From the NCBI RefSeq assembly GCF_047372505.1, contig NZ_JBKBEU010000001.1:2356001-2420000 (forward strand): a stretch of 64,000 nt of DNA, given 5' to 3'. Under the pieces are notes generated by a model. It saw only the letters and a list, made by a program, of their open reading frames with translations. It was not told the origin of the DNA and searched no databases. This document shows positions 1-8,976 of the stretch, piece after piece. Position 1 is the stretch's first letter; the number at the start of each line of letters is the position of its first letter. A program made the position numbers and the translations under genes. Source of the DNA: Phaeobacter cretensis. Lineage in GTDB: Bacteria; Pseudomonadota; Alphaproteobacteria; Rhodobacterales; Rhodobacteraceae.

Positions 1-1
1 C

Positions 2-400
2 AAACAAGGTCGTGCTATGCGGGCCGTGGCCGATGACCATCAGGCAGCACTATCGGTGGGCATTTCACTTAACTTCATTTGGGTGCTGGTCTGGTCGGTT
101 GCGGGATTTGTAGCACTGGTTGCCGGGATCATGTGGGGCACCAAATCCGGCGTGCAATTTTCGCTGTCGCTGATTGCATTGAAAGCCTTGCCCGTATTGA
201 TGCTGGGTGGCTTCACCTCAATTCCCGGCGCAATCATTGGCGGGTTGATCATTGGTGTGGGCGAAAAGCTGTTCGAATTCATGATCGGCCCGATGGTCGG
301 GGGGGCGACGGAAAACTGGTTTGCCTATGTGTTGGCGCTGTTGTTCCTGGTGTTCCGCCCACAAGGTCTGTTTGGGGAGAAGATCATTGAACGGGTCTGA
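2..400 (+). CDS. livH: Branched-chain amino acid-type ABC transporter permease, LivH family (3' part only)
   Basis: The window opens inside this gene; the reading frame is open from the first complete codon, leaving 132 C-terminal residues. The text begins with the conserved GRAMRAVADD segment of LivH permeases, followed by several hydrophobic helices and the GGFTSIPGA / GGLIIGVGE region typical of the LivH C-terminus. LivH pairs with LivM in the inner membrane to form the channel of a hydrophobic amino acid/carboxylate importer. The rest of the cassette (livM, binding protein, livF, an acyl-CoA ligase) follows on the same strand, although an opposite-strand gene lies in between. Family assignment is secure; the transported substrate is not. 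Confidence 0.93.
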   Translation, partial: KQGRAMRAVADDHQAALSVGISLNFIWVLVWSVAGFVALVAGIMWGTKSGVQFSLSLIALKALPVLMLGGFTSIPGAIIGGLIIGVGEKLFEFMIGPMVGGATENWFAYVLALLFLVFRPQGLFGEKIIERV

Positions 401-457
401 CGCCTCTGTGCCTTTGGCATGGCGTCTCCGTTCCGGAGGCGCGCGGCGCCAATCAGC

Positions 458-823
458 TCACCGTTCCAGCCTTCGGAAGGCCGCAATAACGATGGCAGCA
501 AAGACGGTTACAACCAGCGTGAAGGCGATGGTGACATCGCCGATCAGCTGCCCGACGAGCAGCGTCATGGCTGCAGCAGCAAAAAGCGCCAGCAGTAACA
601 TGCCCCAAGCGACAGGGGCGACATCGCTCGATTGTCGCCGCGCGGCTCGCGTTGGTGATTGGCCCGGCGATTGGCGCTGGGCCTGTGGAAGGACAGTTGC
701 CTCCTCCACCGTGTTGAGCAACCGGGTCTTGGCCCTTGTGAAGTCCTCGGGAGACAGGTCTCCCCTCTCCCGTGCAGCCTCTAGCTGCCGGATTTCCTGC
801 AAAATTGAACTCATCGTTCCCAC
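458..823 (-). CDS. Small membrane protein with N-terminal SHOCT-like segment
   Basis: A 121-residue protein. Residues about 5-37 (QEIRQLEAARERGDLSPEDF) resemble the short SHOCT/oligomerisation motif, followed by a polar, Gln/Arg-rich linker and two hydrophobic segments (about 70-90 and 93-114) that should form a membrane hairpin. The start used is a GTG at 823 preceded at good spacing by GGGAAA; an in-frame ATG at 814 is the alternative. The gene is antisense to and inside the liv cassette, between livH and livM, so it would interrupt a single operon transcript. No specific function can be assigned. Confidence 0.7.
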   Translation of the reverse strand: MGTMSSILQEIRQLEAARERGDLSPEDFTRAKTRLLNTVEEATVLPQAQRQSPGQSPTRAARRQSSDVAPVAWGMLLLALFAAAAMTLLVGQLIGDVTIAFTLVVTVFAAIVIAAFRRLER

Positions 824-916
824 TCACTTTTCCCGAGGCAAACTTGGCAGAAAGATTGGGGCGAAATGTGGCAATGGCCGAAAATCCGACGGATTAGTTA
901 ACGCAGGTGGCAGCAG

Positions 917-1174
917 ATGACCAAGCACATCGCCATCATCGATGTTGTCGCTTTGGCGGGGTTCGGTGTCTTTGGTTACGTTGCTCAGATGGCCGAGAGG
1001 TTTTCCGATGGGCAGATGACTACGGTATCTCTGTTGGGGGCAGCTGGGCTGATCATTGGTGCTCTTGCCAATCTGAAACGGGCTCATGTAACCGATCTAA
1101 GTGCTTACGTTAAAATAACAAATCAACGCGACACGGGTCCGAGAAACCGTGCGCAGCAAGAAGGGAGCATCTGA
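917..1174 (+). CDS. Small hypothetical membrane protein upstream of livM
   Basis: 85 residues. Two hydrophobic stretches, about residues 5-24 and 38-55, suggest a two-helix inner-membrane protein with a polar C-terminal tail. ATG at 917 follows an AGGTGG-like ribosome site. The stop codon lies 3 bases before the livM start, so the two are almost certainly co-transcribed and perhaps translationally coupled. I do not recognise the family; position suggests an accessory role for the importer, but that is inference. Confidence 0.6.
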   Translation: MTKHIAIIDVVALAGFGVFGYVAQMAERFSDGQMTTVSLLGAAGLIIGALANLKRAHVTDLSAYVKITNQRDTGPRNRAQQEGSI

Positions 1175-1177
1175 GTC

Positions 1178-2254
1178 ATGTTCTATCGTGAAGCCGGAGA
1201 TTTCAAAACCTCCTACCAAGATGACAGCCAGACCTTCCCGATCAAATTTGACCGGATCCGCTATTATATCGTGCTGGCCTTCGCGTTTCTGGTGGTGCCG
1301 TTCGTGGTAAATGACTACTGGGCCAACGCTATTCTTCTGCCGTTTCTGATTTACTCGATTGCCGCAATTGGCCTCAATATACTGGTTGGCTATTGCGGGC
1401 AGGTGTCACTGGGAACGGGTGGTTTCATGGCTGTGGGGGCTTATGCCTGCTATAAGCTAATGACTGCCTTTCCGGAGATGAGCATGTTCATTCATGTTTT
1501 GCTGGCCGGTGGGATCACATCATTGGTCTGCATCGCGTTTGGTCTGCCATCGCTGCGGATCAAAGGCTTCTACCTTGCGGTGGCAACCTTGGCAGCGCAG
1601 TTCTTTTTGGTTTGGCTCTTCAATCGGGTGCCGTGGTTTTACAACTACTCCGCTTCTGGTCAGATCAGCGCGCCGGAGCGGGATGTCTTTGGCATCATTG
1701 TCACCGGTCCTAACGCACCGGCCTGGGCCACCTATATGTTCTGCCTCATTTTCCTGGCGTTTTGCGCGGTGGTTGCACGTAATCTGACACGCGGCACTGT
1801 TGGCCGCAGCTGGATGGCCATCCGAGACATGGATATCGCTGCTGAAATCATCGGAGTGAACCCTCTGAAAGCGAAGCTCTCGGCCTTCGGTGTTTCGGGT
1901 TTCTTTATCGGAGTTTCCGGCGCGCTGTTTTTCTCGGTCTACCTTGGGGCGGTTGAAGTCGGCGAGGCCTTCGGCATCAACAAATCATTTCTTGTGCTCT
2001 TTATGGTGATCATCGGGGGGCTCGGTTCGATCTTCGGTTCCTTTGCCGGGGCGGCGTTTCTGGTGCTGCTGCCGGTGGTTCTGAAGGTTGTCGGCGTTGA
2101 TGTTCTGGGCTGGCCCACGGACATAGTCGCGCACATTCAGTTGGTCATCGTAGGTGCATTGATCGTGATCTTTTTGATCGCCGAGCCGCATGGCATCGCC
2201 CAATTGTGGCGTGTTGCGAAAGAGAAATTGAGACTCTGGCCTTTCCCGCATTAA
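1178..2254 (+). CDS. livM: Branched-chain amino acid-type ABC transporter permease, LivM family
   Basis: 358 residues, normal for LivM. A polar N-terminus of about 30 residues is followed by roughly eight to ten transmembrane helices. Family signatures are visible: LNILVGYCGQVSLGTGGFMA near residues 65-85, the cytoplasmic loop GRSWMAIRDMDIAAEIIGVN that contacts the ATPases, and GGLGSIFGSFAGAAF near the C-terminus. It forms the translocation pore with LivH. The gene follows the small membrane protein by 3 bases and precedes the binding-protein gene by 90 bases, consistent with one transcript from about 917 onward. Confidence 0.95.
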   Translation: MFYREAGDFKTSYQDDSQTFPIKFDRIRYYIVLAFAFLVVPFVVNDYWANAILLPFLIYSIAAIGLNILVGYCGQVSLGTGGFMAVGAYACYKLMTAFPEMSMFIHVLLAGGITSLVCIAFGLPSLRIKGFYLAVATLAAQFFLVWLFNRVPWFYNYSASGQISAPERDVFGIIVTGPNAPAWATYMFCLIFLAFCAVVARNLTRGTVGRSWMAIRDMDIAAEIIGVNPLKAKLSAFGVSGFFIGVSGALFFSVYLGAVEVGEAFGINKSFLVLFMVIIGGLGSIFGSFAGAAFLVLLPVVLKVVGVDVLGWPTDIVAHIQLVIVGALIVIFLIAEPHGIAQLWRVAKEKLRLWPFPH

Positions 2255-2344
2255 GCGGGGCTGGCCAAGCAAGACCGCGGGGAAACAACAAGATCAAACC
2301 CCGTCGTGACCCACATCGGACAATTCAAGGGAGGATGAGACCCG

Positions 2345-3628
2345 ATGAAAATGAAACTGACGACTCTGGCGCTGGGCGCCATGATGGCCGCTGGCCCTGC
2401 TATGGCAGATCTGGTGTTTCCGTCGCTGAGCTATCGCACCGGGCCCTATGCCGCTGGTGGTATTCCGTTTGCGGATGGATATGCCGACTATTTTACGCTC
2501 GTGAACGAGCGTGACGGTGGCATCAATGGCGTAAAGACCAAGGTCATTGAATGCGAGACCGGCTATAACACCGAAAAAGGTGTGGAATGCTATGAATCGA
2601 CCAAGGGCCAAGGTGCGCTGGTCTATCAGCCGCTGTCCACAGGCATCACCTATCAGCTGATCCCAAAAGTGACCGCTGACGGTATTCCTCTGCACACCAT
2701 GGGCTATGGTCGGACATCGGCCGCGAATGGTGAGGTGTTCAGCAACGTCTTCAACTACCCTGCTAACTACTGGGATGGCGCATCGGGTATCATCAATTAC
2801 CTGCTCGAGGAAAACGGCGGTGATTTGAACGGCAAGAAGATTTCGCTGCTGTTCCACAACTCCGCTTATGGCAAGGAACCGATCCGTACGTTGGAGGAAC
2901 TCTCCAAGAAGCACGGCTTTACCCTGTCTACTCTGCCAGTGGATCATCCAGGCCAGGAGCAGAAATCTCAGTGGCTGCAGATCCGTCGCGATCGTCCAGA
3001 TTTCGTGATCATGTGGGGCTGGGGCGTGATGAACCAGGTCGCGATCCAAGAAGCTGCCAACACCCGTTACCCGATGGAGAATTTCATCGGCGTGTGGTGG
3101 TCCGGTGCGGAACACGATGTCATGGCTGCCGGTGAAAAGGCCAATGGTTACAAAGCTGTGACTTTCCATGGTGTGGGTCGTGACTTCCCTGTGTTTGGCG
3201 ATATCCAGACCCATGTTGTTGACAAGGGCCTAGCGGCTGGTGCAGGCGATCAAATCGGCAACGTACTGTATAACCGAGGCATGTATGCAGCAATGCTGGC
3301 TGTTGAGGCGGCAAAGACTGCACAGGAAATCCACGGAACCAATGACATCACCCCAGCGATGATGCGTGATGGGATGGAAGCCTTGGAAATGCCAGAAGCA
3401 CGCATGTCCGCGTTGGGGATGCCTTTGTTTGGTCCCTCCTTCAACGTCTCTTGTGAGAACCACGGCGGCCCCGGCCTTGTTGGTATGACCCAGTGGGATG
3501 CGTCAACGAAAACCTGGAACCTGATCAGCGATTTTGCACCCAGCGATCGGGATGTGATCCTGCCGTTGATCGATGAAGATTCCATGGCTTATGCCAAGGA
3601 AAACAACATCGAGGCAGGGTGTAAGTAA
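2345..3628 (+). CDS. Periplasmic substrate-binding protein of a Liv-type ABC transporter
   Basis: 427 residues. A Sec signal peptide (MKMKLTTLALGAMMAAGPAMA, cleavage expected after AMA) precedes a type I periplasmic binding fold (Peripla_BP_6 / LivJ type), with FVIMWGWGVMNQVAIQEAA in the second lobe. The ATG at 2345 follows an AGGGAGG ribosome site at about 10 bases. Binding proteins of this family deliver amino acids, amides or aromatic/aliphatic carboxylates. The adjacent acyl-CoA ligase makes a carboxylic acid the more likely ligand here (inference). A very stable GC hairpin lies just behind the gene. Confidence 0.93.
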   Translation: MKMKLTTLALGAMMAAGPAMADLVFPSLSYRTGPYAAGGIPFADGYADYFTLVNERDGGINGVKTKVIECETGYNTEKGVECYESTKGQGALVYQPLSTGITYQLIPKVTADGIPLHTMGYGRTSAANGEVFSNVFNYPANYWDGASGIINYLLEENGGDLNGKKISLLFHNSAYGKEPIRTLEELSKKHGFTLSTLPVDHPGQEQKSQWLQIRRDRPDFVIMWGWGVMNQVAIQEAANTRYPMENFIGVWWSGAEHDVMAAGEKANGYKAVTFHGVGRDFPVFGDIQTHVVDKGLAAGAGDQIGNVLYNRGMYAAMLAVEAAKTAQEIHGTNDITPAMMRDGMEALEMPEARMSALGMPLFGPSFNVSCENHGGPGLVGMTQWDASTKTWNLISDFAPSDRDVILPLIDEDSMAYAKENNIEAGCK

Positions 3629-3637
3629 TCTTGCAAC

Positions 3638-3665
3638 GGCCCGGCCCCGGTAGCGGGGGCGGGCC
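3638..3665 (+). terminator. GC-rich hairpin between binding protein and livF
   Basis: GGCCCG (3638-3643) pairs with CGGGCC (3660-3665), and CCCC (3645-3648) with GGGG (3656-3659), enclosing a short loop. There is no T-tract, so it is better read as an mRNA-stabilising or attenuating hairpin that raises binding-protein expression over the downstream ATPase than as a full terminator. Confidence 0.6.
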
Positions 3666-3783
3666 AGCCTGAACCGCGCATCATGTCGCGCGTATATCAT
3701 CCGGTGCGGCGCGCAAGGGCCGCATCTACAGACAGACCCGGCACAGGGTAAACCGAGTCGGGACCGCGTGAGGACAACAACAG

Positions 3784-4620
3784 ATGCTGGATACAGCCAA
3801 AACCACCGATGTTCAGGCAGAGACTCTGCTTGAGGTCAACAACATCGAAGTGATCTATAATCACGTGATCCTCGTCTTGAAGGGCGTGAGCCTGAAGGTG
3901 CCCAAAGGTGGTATTACTGCACTCTTGGGTGGCAACGGCGCGGGCAAGACGACAACACTTAAGGCGGTGTCAAATCTACTGCATTCTGAAAGGGGCGAAG
4001 TCACCAAAGGGACGATCAGTTACCGTGGTGAGCGGATCCAGGATCGCGACCCTGCCGAATTGGTGAAAAAGGGCGTGATCCAAGTCATGGAAGGCCGTCA
4101 CTGTTTTGAGCACCTAACTGTTGAAGAAAACCTGCTGACCGGCGCTTATACTCGCAGCGACAGCAATGCGAATATTCAGCGCGATCTTGAGATGGTCTAC
4201 AGTTATTTCCCCCGTCTGAAAGAACGTCGCCGCAGTCAGGCTGGCTATACCTCAGGTGGTGAGCAGCAGATGGTTGCGATGGGTCGCGCCTTGATGAGCC
4301 GGCCAGAGACCATCCTGTTGGATGAGCCATCGATGGGATTAGCGCCGCAGTTGGTCGAACAGATTTTTGAGATCGTAAAGTCGATCAACGAAAAAGAAGG
4401 GGTCACCTTTCTGTTGGCGGAGCAGAACACCAACGTGGCGCTGCGCTATTCCCACTACGGATACATTCTTGAATCGGGGCGCGTGGTTATGGACGGCCCG
4501 GCGGCTGATCTGCGCGAGAACCCGGATGTGAAGGAATTCTATCTCGGGATGTCTGATGAAGGACGTAAGAGCTTTCGGGATGTGCGATCTTATCGCCGCC
4601 GGAAGCGGTGGTTGAGCTGA
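3784..4620 (+). CDS. livF: ABC transporter ATP-binding protein, LivF family
   Basis: 278 residues. Walker A GGNGAGKTTTLKA (about residues 50-62), ABC signature SGGEQQM, Walker B ILLDEPSMGL and the H-loop region LLAEQNTNVAL are all intact. LivF is one of two cytoplasmic ATPases of Liv-type importers; the partner LivG must lie upstream of the window or elsewhere. The protein has a basic C-terminal tail (RSYRRRKRW) beyond the usual LivF end, fitting slightly longer LivF proteins encoded next to acyl-CoA ligases. The ligase gene begins 15 bases downstream. Confidence 0.95.
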   Translation: MLDTAKTTDVQAETLLEVNNIEVIYNHVILVLKGVSLKVPKGGITALLGGNGAGKTTTLKAVSNLLHSERGEVTKGTISYRGERIQDRDPAELVKKGVIQVMEGRHCFEHLTVEENLLTGAYTRSDSNANIQRDLEMVYSYFPRLKERRRSQAGYTSGGEQQMVAMGRALMSRPETILLDEPSMGLAPQLVEQIFEIVKSINEKEGVTFLLAEQNTNVALRYSHYGYILESGRVVMDGPAADLRENPDVKEFYLGMSDEGRKSFRDVRSYRRRKRWLS

Positions 4621-4635
4621 GGCGGGGTGACTGAC

Positions 4636-5853
4636 ATGACCAATTTTGACACGTTAGAGACCCGCAGCGCTGACGCTCGTGCCGCCGATCTCGCGCAGCA
4701 ATTGCCGCAACAGATTGCGCGTGCCCAGACCGCACCCGGATACGGTGAAAGCCTGCGCCACGTGGATGCGGCGGCTATCACCACTGTGGCAGATCTGGCC
4801 TCCCTGCCGGTCCTGCGCAAATCGGATCTCAGCACGGCACAGGCAGCGCATCCCCCCTATGGTGGATTTACTGTGAAACCGGCTAGTGGCTTCGCTCATG
4901 TCTTTCAATCTCCCGGTCCAATTTATGAGCCAGGTGGAGTGGATCACGACTGGTGGCGGATGGGCCGATTTCTGCATGCCGTGGGCATCGGGCCTGGTGA
5001 CGTGGTGCAGAACTGTTTCGGGTACCATCTGACCCCTGCGGGCATGATCTTTGAAAATGGTGCGCGCGCAGTCGGAGCGGCGGTATTGCCTGCGGGCACT
5101 GGCCAGACCGAGTTGCAGGTGACCGCGGCACGTGATGTCAGGGCGACGGCATATGCTGGCACGCCGGACTATCTGAAGGTCATTCTGGATAAAGCCGATG
5201 CAATGGGCGTGAAGCTCGGTTTCACCAAGGCAGCCGTTGGAGGCGGGGCATTGTTCCCCTCCTTGCGTCAGGAATATGCTGATCGCGGTATAACTTGCCT
5301 CCAGTCTTATGCGACTGCGGATCTGGGCAATATCGCCTACGAAAGTTCTGCGATGGAGGGGATGATCGTCGATGAGAGAGTTGTCGTTGAGATCGTCACA
5401 CCCGGTACCGGAACACCGGTAACCTCAGGTGAGGTAGGTGAAGTTGTGGTGACCACATTGAACCCTGACTATCCACTAATCCGTTTCGCCACTGGGGATC
5501 TGAGTGCCGTTCTGCCAGGAGAATCTCCCTGTGGACGAACCAATATGCGGATTAAAGGTTGGATGGGGCGTGCTGATCAAACGACCAAGATCAAAGGTAT
5601 GTTTGTCCGCCCCGAACAGGTTGCATCACTGGTCAATAAGCACGAGGAGATCGTCAAGGCGCGTGTCATCGCTAGCCGCGACGGCGAAATGGATGCGATG
5701 ACGGTTCAGATAGAAGCACAGTCCGGTGACGAGATCGCTTTTTCCAGATCGGTTGTCGAAGTCCTGAAGCTGAAAGGGCGCGTTGAAGTTGTTGCACCTG
5801 GGGCTTTGCCCAAAGATGGTTTGGTTATCGAAGATCAACGTAACTACGATTGA
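4636..5853 (+). CDS. Phenylacetate-CoA ligase-like AMP-binding enzyme
   Basis: 405 residues from the ATG at 4636 (GGGG at 8 bases upstream); an in-frame GTG at 4627 is possible but worse placed. PaaK-type features: YAGTPDYLK, the adenylate-region YATADLGNIAYES, GEVVVTTLNPDYPLIRFATGDLS, and the hinge/C-terminal RIKGWMGRADQTTKIKGMFVRP. Such enzymes activate a carboxylic acid to its CoA thioester via an acyl-adenylate. Location at the end of a Liv importer operon suggests it traps the imported acid. The real acid is unknown: aromatic acid and medium/long-chain acid are both possible. Confidence 0.88.
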   Translation: MTNFDTLETRSADARAADLAQQLPQQIARAQTAPGYGESLRHVDAAAITTVADLASLPVLRKSDLSTAQAAHPPYGGFTVKPASGFAHVFQSPGPIYEPGGVDHDWWRMGRFLHAVGIGPGDVVQNCFGYHLTPAGMIFENGARAVGAAVLPAGTGQTELQVTAARDVRATAYAGTPDYLKVILDKADAMGVKLGFTKAAVGGGALFPSLRQEYADRGITCLQSYATADLGNIAYESSAMEGMIVDERVVVEIVTPGTGTPVTSGEVGEVVVTTLNPDYPLIRFATGDLSAVLPGESPCGRTNMRIKGWMGRADQTTKIKGMFVRPEQVASLVNKHEEIVKARVIASRDGEMDAMTVQIEAQSGDEIAFSRSVVEVLKLKGRVEVVAPGALPKDGLVIEDQRNYD

Positions 5854-5860
5854 TCTCTCA

Positions 5861-5885
5861 CCCGCCGGGTAGATTGCTCGGCGGG
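5861..5885 (+). terminator. Possible terminator hairpin after the liv/ligase operon
   Basis: CCCGCCG (5861-5867) and CGGCGGG (5879-5885) form a 7-bp GC stem with an 11-base loop, 7 bases after the ligase stop codon. It lacks a run of T, so termination may be weak or Rho-assisted. Confidence 0.4.
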
Positions 5886-6052
5886 CAATGGATTGTGACG
5901 TAACCGGTGTGCTTACACGGGTTGCGCCATTTCTTTGATCACTACTGGAGACCGCACTGGGGCGCGACGAATGGCTGCGTCTTGGCATTGCCGCTGGCAA
6001 TTCCGACGAAAATAATCGAAATAGAGGGCTGCAGTTAGGTAGTCCGGCAGTC

Positions 6053-7792
6053 ATGGCAAAGAATACATCCATACGTTCAACCGCAGCAGGCGCCGCGCGC
6101 AGCGTTGGGACAGCGGTTGCTGGCGGTGCGCCATCTTCTGGCAAAGCCGGTCTCATCAGACGGAGGAAGAAGCCGAGTGGTGCATTGTTTGCAACCGTAG
6201 GCTGGACGGTGGCGCTGTCGTGCCTTTTGCCGATGCTTGCAGTCGCGCTTGCGGCAGTGACCGGTGGAACCGAGACAATTCGGCATTTGGGTGAAACCGT
6301 GCTTCCAGGCTATGTCGGTACCACATTTGTTTTGGTTCTTCTGGTGGCGCTTGGCACTGGGTTAGTGGGCGTCGGAGCCGCTTGGTTGGTTACTATGACC
6401 CGGTTTCCGGGCGTGCGCTTGATGGAGATAGTGCTGATCCTGCCGCTGGCCTTTCCGGCCTATGTGCTTGCCTATGCTTATACCTTTGTGTTGGACCATC
6501 CCGGAGTGGTTCAATCCACGTTGCGGCAAGTGACCGGGTGGGGGCCGCGTGAGTATTGGTTTCCTGAGATCCGCTCGGTTGGCGGGGCAGCTGTGATGTT
6601 GGTGCTGGTGCTGTACCCTTATGTCTATTTGCTGGCGCGTGCGGCGTTTTTACAGCAAAGCGCAGGGGCGTTTCTTGCAGCGCGTGCTCTTGGCAATACC
6701 TCTCTGCAAGCGTTTTGGCGGGTTAGCCTGCCAATGGCGCGGCCGGCGATTGCTTCGGGCATTCTGTTGGCGGTGATGGAGACCATAGCAGATTTCGGCA
6801 CGGTAAGTTATTTTGGCGTGCAGACATTTGCGACTGGCATTTACACCAGCTGGTTCTCACTGGCTGATCGAGCTGGCGCCGCGCAGCTCGCGCTTTGTTT
6901 GTTGGGGTTTGCTTTGACGTTGGCGTTGGTCGAACGCTCGACGCGAGGCCGGGCGCGGTACCACCATGCAGGTAAACATCAGGCAACGATGCCGCCAGTG
7001 GAACTGCGCGGTTTCAAAGCCGCACTCGCTTTTGGTCTATGTGTGCTGCCAGTCCTTTTGGGGTTCTTACTGCCTGTTGTGATACTGGCTCAGATGGGGC
7101 TGCAGTCTGAGCAAAACCTACTCAGCAGGCGCTACTTGGGTTTTCTGCAAAACTCTCTGGTGTTGGCGATGACGGCAGCGATGCTGACAGTGGTTGTCGC
7201 TGTATGTTTGGGATTTTATCAGCGGCTGCGTCCGGGGCGGAGCTCTACGTTGGCAGGACATATCTCGCGACTTGGCTACGCGGTGCCGGGGGGCGTTATT
7301 GCTGTCGGGCTGATGGTTCCGTTCGCGGCGTTTGACAATGCTCTCGACGCCTGGATGCGGGCGAATTTTGAAATACGGACGGGGCTGCTGATAACCGGAT
7401 CAATCTGGTTGTTGGTGGCGGCATATATGGTGCGGTTTTTGGCTGCCGCATTAGGCGCATATGAGGGCGGGCAGGCGACGGTGCATGCCAATATGGATGC
7501 CGCTGCCCGTTCATTGGGGCAAAGCCCGCTGGGTATGCTGCGCCGGGTGCATCTGCCCATTCTCACACCCAGCCTGATGACCGCTTTGTTGATCGTATTT
7601 GTCGATGTGATGAAAGAGTTGCCGGCGACACTGATCATGCGACCCTTCAACTATGACACATTGGCGGTGCAGGCCTATCGGCTGGCCTCAGATGAAAGGT
7701 TGGAGGGCGCGGCGGTCCCCTCTTTGGTCATTATGTTGGTTGGATTATTGCCCGTTATCCTGATTTGCAGACAGGTCGGGCGACGCAATTAG
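6053..7792 (+). CDS. Ferric iron ABC transporter permease (fused, FbpB/AfuB type)
   Basis: 579 residues, the length of fused FbpB-type permeases in which two BPD_transp_1 domains are joined. About twelve transmembrane helices are expected after a roughly 45-residue basic, Ala/Gly-rich N-terminal tail. Two EAA-type loops are visible: ARALGNTSLQAFWRVSLPMA (first half) and ARSLGQSPLGMLRRVHLPIL (second half). It forms the inner-membrane channel for Fe(III). The binding protein at 9626-10642 is the likely partner, but two other genes separate them and no ATPase is present here. The 200 bases upstream contain no other gene. Confidence 0.9.
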   Translation: MAKNTSIRSTAAGAARSVGTAVAGGAPSSGKAGLIRRRKKPSGALFATVGWTVALSCLLPMLAVALAAVTGGTETIRHLGETVLPGYVGTTFVLVLLVALGTGLVGVGAAWLVTMTRFPGVRLMEIVLILPLAFPAYVLAYAYTFVLDHPGVVQSTLRQVTGWGPREYWFPEIRSVGGAAVMLVLVLYPYVYLLARAAFLQQSAGAFLAARALGNTSLQAFWRVSLPMARPAIASGILLAVMETIADFGTVSYFGVQTFATGIYTSWFSLADRAGAAQLALCLLGFALTLALVERSTRGRARYHHAGKHQATMPPVELRGFKAALAFGLCVLPVLLGFLLPVVILAQMGLQSEQNLLSRRYLGFLQNSLVLAMTAAMLTVVVAVCLGFYQRLRPGRSSTLAGHISRLGYAVPGGVIAVGLMVPFAAFDNALDAWMRANFEIRTGLLITGSIWLLVAAYMVRFLAAALGAYEGGQATVHANMDAAARSLGQSPLGMLRRVHLPILTPSLMTALLIVFVDVMKELPATLIMRPFNYDTLAVQAYRLASDERLEGAAVPSLVIMLVGLLPVILICRQVGRRN

Positions 7793-7811
7793 CCATGGCC
7801 AATGGGGCAGC

Positions 7812-8678
7812 CTAGCGGTGCCACCAGTCATCGATCTCTTCACAAGAAATCCGGGCTGCAGGACCTAGGGCGACCAATACGGTCTCCTCGGCCTCACAGC
7901 GTTTTGCCGAAACCTGCCGCCCGACCACATGCAACTCATACCCGCCGCCATTGGTCAAAACGTAACCCTTCATGCGGTAAAGGCCTTCAGGGCGGTTCGC
8001 CAGTTTATCGCCCAGTTTGCAACGATCCATCGGCTCCTTACTGCGGTGATGCCAGGTGGAGTAAGCGTGATGGGCAGATATATTGGCTGAGCGGCGCGCT
8101 GGTAGCGGCAGCACATCGAACAGCAAATCCGCGATCGGAGCGCTGCCGAGAACTGTTGGCGTACGTGCTCCAAGCTCCTTCAAATGTGCCATTGCAGAAG
8201 CGGAAGGAGTGTCGCATTTGCTGATCAGTACCAGATCAGCAGCTCGGATTTGCTGACTGGCCTGTTTGCAAAGCAAATCATCGGCCAGCAAATCGGAGAG
8301 ATTTCCACCGTCAGCAACCGTTATAATGCCGCCGTGGGAGAGCTGGTTTTCGTTGACCACAGTATTGGCAATGGCAAGTGGATCGGAAAGGCCGCTTGCC
8401 TCGACCACGATGTGGTCTGGGTGAACGTCGGACATCAGAATACGATGCAATGCGTGGGTCAGATCATCCCCTAAGCTACAGCAGATACAGCCATTGCTTA
8501 GAGCGATAGTCTCCGAACTACTGTCCTGCAAAAGGCTTTCATCGATATTGATGCGCCCGAAGTCATTGACCAACACGGTCAGACGTAGCCCGTGATCCTC
8601 GCTTAAGAGACGATTGATCAGGGTGGTTTTGCCAGCACCGAGATAGCCGCTGATGATAGTGACCGGGATACGGTTCAT
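7812..8678 (-). CDS. CobW/YjiA-family G3E GTPase (metal chaperone type)
   Basis: 288 residues. Walker A GYLGAGKTTL (residues 11-20), the family's metal-binding CxCC within NGCICCS (about 64-70), Walker B-like EASGLSDP, and guanine-specificity motif SKCD (variant of NKxD) are visible, with a short CobW C-terminal domain. G3E GTPases insert or traffic metals (Zn, Co, Ni) into target proteins. The gene runs convergently with the iron permease (19-base gap) and divergently from the DUF2938 gene. Sitting between two halves of an iron importer suggests a metal-homeostasis role, which is inference. No zinc-regulated (Zur) box was recognised upstream. Confidence 0.88.
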   Translation of the reverse strand: MNRIPVTIISGYLGAGKTTLINRLLSEDHGLRLTVLVNDFGRINIDESLLQDSSSETIALSNGCICCSLGDDLTHALHRILMSDVHPDHIVVEASGLSDPLAIANTVVNENQLSHGGIITVADGGNLSDLLADDLLCKQASQQIRAADLVLISKCDTPSASAMAHLKELGARTPTVLGSAPIADLLFDVLPLPARRSANISAHHAYSTWHHRSKEPMDRCKLGDKLANRPEGLYRMKGYVLTNGGGYELHVVGRQVSAKRCEAEETVLVALGPAARISCEEIDDWWHR

Positions 8679-8976
8679 CGGTACTTCTCAGGTATCATGG
8701 TTTGGTCACGCATGGCTCGCCCCCCCTCGCTGTGCATCTCAGAACTCGGGCTGCAGCTATAGGGTGTCTTGTGCGAATCGTCTACCCTGTGGAAACGGTT
8801 CGTGAAGTCGCAGTAACCGGTGCTCTCCCCCCTTTAATTTATGGCTGATCAGCTTTGCTGGGGGGCTACCTCAAACAATGCAATTGGCGGCGAACCCTGA
8901 TGAGGTCCTAAAATCACTGCGACCCGAGGAATCGTTCACCCTACGGGAAGAGGGACCACAAAGAGGGATGGAAGCC
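8679..8976. other. Divergent intergenic region, no gene recognised
   Basis: 298 bases between the GTPase and DUF2938 starts. It should hold both promoters. I see no tRNA, hairpin or riboswitch core. The upstream extension of the DUF2938 reading frame to 8878 is probably untranslated. Confidence 0.5.

Noticed and set aside
8679..8880. Possible cobalamin or metal riboswitch between the CobW-type GTPase and DUF2938 genes
   Set aside because: No conserved B12-box or other aptamer core could be found on either strand.
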